Origin: Ectocarpus siliculosus
Taxonomy: Eukaryota; Sar; Phaeophyceae; Ectocarpales; Ectocarpaceae
Direction: 5' to 3'
DNA length: 64,000 nt
Assembly: GCA_000310025.1 (NCBI GenBank)
Contig: FN649750.1
Coordinates: 1,351,782 to 1,415,781 of the forward strand
Below the pieces are notes generated by a model that was given only the letters and a program-made list of their open reading frames with translations, was not told the origin of the DNA and did not search any database. How positions within the stretch are numbered: position 1 is the stretch's first letter; each line of letters starts with the position of its first letter. Position numbers and translations under genes: made by a program. Shown here one piece after another: positions 59,390 to 64,000 of this stretch.

Positions 59390-60532
59390 TTATTTCTTTT
59401 TCGGCTTCTTCTTCTTCGCCCCCCCGCCCTTCTTTGGGGAAGCCGCGGCTGCCCCCCCGAACCCCGAGGAAGGGGCACGCGTTGCCGCCGCCGCCGCCGC
59501 TTGACCCCCGCCCGCCGCCGCCCCGGCCACGGCAACGGCAGGGCTGGGGCGGACGCTGCCCCACTCAACCAGCTGCGACATGGTTCTCTCGACAAGGTCG
59601 AGGTAGGGTCTGGATCGAAGGAAACAGGAGTCCTTGGGCACGTCCGTGAGGCCGTATCTGTCGGATGGGGGGGGGGGGGGGGTCCTCAACCACACGCGGA
59701 ACTCCTTTTCGAAACGAAGCGTAGTTCCTGCTCATCTTCGACGTTGCAGTCGGGGGCTCTTCGTGCTTGTGTCATAGTTCTGCTTCGTATGATAGCTATT
59801 ATCCTCTACTTGTACTTCAAGGCGGGTGACGCCCACGATGACTTGATCCCGTCCTTGCTGCTGCGAGCGTTTTCCGCCGCTGTTTCATTCTGCCATATTC
59901 ACCGTAAGTGCACCGATCTACCCCATTCCACTCTCGAGCGCACCCTCTTTCTCGGGATACTGCTCACTGCGTCTAACGTTGTGATTCCGACGTTCTTCGA
60001 CGTTTCAACGTGGCCACGCGTTCCCACCACTCTGCCCGCACAAAGGAAAAAAAACACACACACACACATCTACCGTAGAAATAACACGACGGAGGCCTTT
60101 CTTGTTTTGGGAACCCCGGATCGTTTTTGAAGCAATCCGAATAGGTCCTTGCCCGTTAGACTCTGGCGTAAAAGGCATAGAAACCACGCCGAAGCTAGCT
60201 GAAGCCTAGCATAAAAACAGAAGAAACAGCACGTTCCGAGCATATTGTTTGCCAAAAAGAAAATCACATGCTTGACCAAAAACAAGAGTATAAAGAACAC
60301 AAACATTACGGGAAAGGGTCTACATCCAATTGCTCTGGACACATCCGTGCCGAGAAACATTACGTAGGACACGTGTAAGCACACAAGCCGGACTCGAGGG
60401 CAACAACAACGTGGAGAGTCGGGGGGACACTGACCTGACGTCCCCGTACATCTCCTTGAAGATGTTGGTCATCTTTGCGTGGTGGTCCATGAGCTTCTGG
60501 GCTACTTCCTGCACTTTTTCGCCGCCCAGGAC
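59390..60532 (-). CDS. Last two exons of an unrecognised gene with a Lys-rich tail
   Basis: Exon 60532-60435 (after a TTGCAG acceptor, before a GTCAGT donor, phase 2) encodes VLGGEKVQEVAQKLMDHH and IFKEMYGDV. It joins through AG/A (Arg) to exon 59657-59390, which begins YGLTDVPKDSCFL, continues with RPYLDLVERTMSQLVEWG, and ends in a Gly/Ala-rich linker and a basic KKGGGAKKKKPKKK tail before TAA. The phase match and protein-like composition support a real gene end. The first part is helical; the basic tail could bind nucleic acid or act in localisation. Upstream exons were not found. A 17-18 G run (59667-59684) lies in the intron next to the acceptor and may be mis-assembled. Confidence 0.55.
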
Positions 60533-60559
60533 CTGCAAGCGAAAACGAACCGCGGGAGG

Positions 60560-61940
60560 ATTCGTAGAAAATTCTGACGGAAGTTAGATGCACTGGATTC
60601 ACCTCAGACCCTACTCGTCTTACACCGTGATCCGAGGGTAGAGATGTGAAAAAATATTCACGTGCATGAACCGTCTCGCAATTTTCCCGAAATGAGGGCC
60701 CGCGCGCGACCGTCCAAAAGAAGAAAAAACAGTATCTGTGGATAGAGATGAATTGCTCTATTCGTGGAAGAGGAAAACACAGAGCAATATTCAGTAAGCT
60801 CAAGCGGATCTTCCAACCTATGAGTTAGAGTGCCTCGCCTAACAGTCCCGAGCGCTGCGAGCGAAGCGGGAAGTTAGAGTGCCCCGCCTCAACTCAAGAC
60901 GTTAGCGTCGGCACGTCCGCTGGCCCGTGCGAGGACGCCGATCGACTTCTCCTCTTCGCGGTGCCGACCGGAAGAGTCTTTCCATCACGACCTCCCTGCA
61001 GCGGGGGCTCGATGGTCGCACGCCTGCGGTGTTTCGGCTCCACCAAGTTCGACCAAATCTCGACCTGCTGGGTTGCACTTCATCTCATCCCGGGATTCTA
61101 CGGAGAACCTCTTCGTTCTCAAAGAAACAGAAATTTGATTCGCGTTTTCTTCGGAGAACGGCGTCTTCGCGATTTTCGAAACCCGCTGACGACCTAATCT
61201 GGCGGAAATGGACTCAAGACTTCCAACCATAGTGTCGCAACCGCACAAATACTTTGTGCTTCGCTTTTATGTGCCGTACACCACACCCGGCGGCCTACGG
61301 TGATGCTGTTTTGTTAATCTATTTCCGACGTATCTACGTGATGCTGTTTTACGTCTGACCGCCGTCGGCCGGAGTCCGCATAACAAAGAAGATCACAACC
61401 TTCACACAAACTCATGAGAGAAAATATCCATTTTGTGTAAGCTACTTGTATGAAGATTCAGCAATAAAGATTCAACCCCAAAACAAAAATCGGAAGGAAC
61501 AGTTCATTCACCAACAACCAGTTTCCCCGTCTGCTATTACGCGCTATGTACGTTGTGATGCCTTCCTTGTACCTAACCGCTACCGCTGTATCATGTGTGA
61601 CCGTCTACAGCGGGGGTCCGGATAACAAGAACGACACCAAGAGAATAGAAAAAATCACCGCATGAAACATCGCCGTACATACATGCGTACAAATAGAGCA
61701 TGGAATGTCCACGAGAGGAAATATGCCCCAGATTTGGTGTACTCTCTTGAAATATATTCAGTTCGAAAAATAAAATTGGACCGTAGGGTTCATCCATCAA
61801 CTCGAACTTTTCGTTTTCGTCTTACTTTTACCGACGAATAGTTGTACCACTTTTGCCGTATACGCGCGATGTGTACGTTATTTGACCTCTGTGCACCGTA
61901 CTTCGTACCACCCCCTGCAGCCCCAGCCAGAAACGCCTAT
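60560..61940. other. Spacer, nothing recognised
   Basis: GTTAGAGTGCC occurs twice (60825 and 60872) and TTCAGCAATAAAGATTCAAC lies at 61447. No gene could be supported. Confidence 0.35.
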
Positions 61941-61949
61941 CACACGCAA

Positions 61950-63532
61950 TCGGACCGAAAGGTTTCGAGAACGACCCAGTCGCAGGCGATGCCACTGCAA
62001 CTTCAGTAGTGCCGTTTCGCGAAACGAATTCTGCCTCTTTTATGTACGAACCAGACACCACACACGGGCCCGATCAGCTGCACACTACCCGCGATGGTGT
62101 GGAATGCTGTCTCCTCCCACCCCTCACAACTGTTAGAGAAGAGGCACGGGTGGGTCATCCCCTGTTTTCCTGCCCAATTTGTCTCAAGATTGGCTGGTTG
62201 CCGGCAGAAAACTCGTCAGCTCGGTTGAAAGCAACAAGACACCAATTTTCGAAGAGTCCAAGTGATCTTTTTGACCAAAGTCCCCTTTGCGACCTGGCGG
62301 CCCCTCCGCAACACCCTCTTCGCCATCGCAATCACCGACTTCGCCATGAAAAACGAATGTGGCGCACTCGTAAAGGGTTCTTGCACCCCAGATGCACAAG
62401 GTGTAGCCACAGGCGATTATGGCAACGAAAAATGAGTCAGACGCTCACCAAAACACCATGCTTCTATCATGGGGTTTCCGAAGGGTATCCCAAGAACCCT
62501 TCCAACACAGTAAAAAACAGTGAGAACGGCGTCTACTCTTGTTGGACCCGACAGCAGATGACACCCATGTCGATCCTACACTTGACAATGAACCTCTGAC
62601 GCCAAAACCTTCAGGGATGTCCTCTAAAAGGCTCTGCTTTCATCGAATGGCAAATGAGTTGGTTTCGACATACAATACTTTCATTAAGAGCTAGGAGAAG
62701 TCGCTCGCGAGGTGCACATCGCATGCCGGAAAAGTATCTTTTCGCGTTGAAGTTGCGGGGGAAATGGCCATTGTGTGTATTGCAAGGAACGACACATGAT
62801 ATGTTGCGAGAGGCTCAAGCTGCTGTAAGCTTGCTTTGAAGCAAGTCGAAACCAACGCACTTGCCACCCCCTGAAAGCAGTGGCTTTAGAACCCTGAAGG
62901 TTTCACTGCCAGACGTTCATTATCAAGTGTGAGATCGACATGGGTGTCATCTGCGGTCGGGTCAAACAAAGGGGTAATCGTCTTCTCCGCTAATGTTTTC
63001 TGTGATGGAAGGATTCTTGGGTACCCTTCGGAACAAACCATGATAGAATCATGATATTTGGTGAGCGCCTGACTAATAAATCGCCGCCATGAGCATCCCT
63101 GGCGATACCTTGTGCATCTGGGGTGTGTAAAAAAACTAAAACTTTACGAGCGCGCCACGTTCATTTTTCATGGCTGCGTCGGCGATTGCGATGCAGCAGA
63201 AGGGCACCAGGCCACCAGCAGGCGTTGTTGAAAATTTGGAAACCGGTAGCTGTGACCAGAGCTGATCACTTTTCTACCGGCAAACACCCAACCTTGCGAC
63301 TAATTGGACAGGAAAACATGCCATGATCCCCACGTACCCCTTCTCTGACAGTTCTGAGTGAGAAACGGGGCAGGATGGGTGGGTGGACGCCACAGCGCCC
63401 ACGTGTGCATGTGGTCCATATCGGTCATCTGGCTCGCTTATTAAAGAGGCATACTTCGTTTCGCGAACCGGCACCACTGAAATTGCAGTGGCATCGCCTG
63501 CGACTGGGTCGTTTTCGGAACCCTTCGTCCTG
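61950..63532. repeat. Long inverted repeat, arms about 0.7 kb
   Basis: The left arm (about 61950-62680) and right arm (about 62830-63532) are reverse complements along their whole length, with many mismatches and small indels. Shared strings include AACGACCCAGTCGCAGGCGA, CAGATGCACAAGGT, CAGATGACACCCATGTCGAT and GTTGGTTTCGAC. The spacer is about 150 bp. A 196-codon frame in the left arm (62009-62599, +) and a frame in the right arm (63274-63738, -) share GDATA and VRET/FRET-type peptides at their start only, then diverge. The arms may be two head-to-head copies of a decayed element or gene. Confidence 0.75.
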
Positions 63533-63553
63533 AAAAAATAGTAGTCTATAACG

Positions 63554-63895
63554 GAGGGGCGGACAAATTCTTCACCATTTCTGCACTCATCTCCTGCGGA
63601 GCGCAAACATCCCGCGGGGGCTGCTGCAGCCGCGTCCCCCGCACCTAAGTGCGCCAACGAAAAGGGCAACCTCGCTTGGGCGTGCCCTGCATCGGGCTGC
63701 GAGGGGCTCCTCAGGGTCGTGGAGAAGAGGGACGGCAAAGGGAAATTAGAGGCCTGCGATCAGCAGATACACGAGGACTCCACCACTTGCAAGACCTCGC
63801 GCACCGTTCTGAAGACGAACCCCAAGCTCTGCCAGCTCTGTCTAACGCCTGTCGGAGGAAACTCCATCCATTGGTTGTCCCGCGGAAGACACTGA
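63554..63895 (+). CDS. Cys-rich reading frame, partial, unrecognised
   Basis: The plus frame is open from about 63554 to a TGA at 63893-63895 but has no ATG, so it is probably an exon or a fragment. After an Ala-rich segment it reads KCANEKGNLAWACPASGCEG, then a charged helix, ACDQQ, TTCKTS and KLCQLCL. Seven Cys in CxxxxC/CxxC-like spacing suggest zinc binding. I do not recognise the family. The 55-bp tandem repeat begins in its last codons. Confidence 0.35.
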   Translation, partial: EGRTNSSPFLHSSPAERKHPAGAAAAASPAPKCANEKGNLAWACPASGCEGLLRVVEKRDGKGKLEACDQQIHEDSTTCKTSRTVLKTNPKLCQLCLTPVGGNSIHWLSRGRH

Positions 63896-63987
63896 CGTCC
63901 ACGGAAGAAAGGGTGAGACCTGTGCGCATGTATCCCGCGGAAGACACTGACGTCCACGAAAGATGGGGTGAGACCTGTGCGCATGTC
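63878..63987 (+). repeat. 55-bp tandem repeat, two units
   Basis: TCCCGCGGAAGACACTGACG starts at 63878 and again at 63933. The units end with GTGAGACCTGTGCGCATGT and differ by a few bases. The array may continue beyond the window. Confidence 0.85.
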
Positions 63988-64000
63988 GCGCGCACTGGTC

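Noticed and set aside
58972-59595. 207-codon minus-strand frame overlapping the Lys-tail exon
   Set aside because: The alternative frame at 59390-59657 has a clean acceptor, a phase match to the upstream exon and a plausible protein ending; this Arg-rich frame is its shadow.

Overview
The window looks like nuclear DNA from an intron-rich eukaryote. I infer a photosynthetic stramenopile, most likely a brown alga. The genes are split into many small exons (about 50-190 bp) by GT-AG introns of a few hundred bases. Microsatellites and foldback repeats are abundant, interstitial telomere-like CCCTAA tracts occur, and two runs of 100 N mark assembly gaps. There are no operons, ribosome binding sites or bacterial features. 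The species assignment is inference.

The main content is a tandem array of a Patched-family (RND/sterol-sensing-domain) membrane protein gene. Copy 1 (6923-19153, + strand) and copy 2 (32582-46164, + strand) can each be assembled into 26 exons with matching intron phases and no stop codon, giving 934 and 933 residues. Between them, 25016-26925 holds a third, 5'-truncated copy made only of the last five exons, all open and correctly bordered. About 150 bp of the 3' flank of another copy sits at 6017-6180, upstream of copy 1, so the array was once longer. The duplicated blocks run from about 6690 to 20965 and from 32330 to 48395.

The spacer between the copies (20966-32330) is repeat territory. 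It holds a foldback, a G-rich GGTCGG/GGGTAGGG tract, four exons of a decayed short-chain dehydrogenase gene on the minus strand (31856-28345), and a small family of terminal-inverted-repeat elements filled with CCCATGGGC palindromes. One member of that family lies inside intron 2 of copy 2, so it arrived after the duplication.

The left end (1-6600) has a possible minus-strand exon at the edge, a 61-bp minisatellite around an assembly gap, and degenerate 95-bp repeats. The right end (48400-64000) has scattered minus-strand exons of unrecognised genes: 48854-49196, 51198-52021, 55490-55681 and 59390-60532. It also has a cluster of foldbacks at 49.8-51.4 kb, an inverted repeat with arms of about 0.7 kb (61.95-63.53 kb), and a cysteine-rich plus-strand reading frame at the edge. 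Gene models come from reading splice sites and comparing the copies; there is no transcript support.
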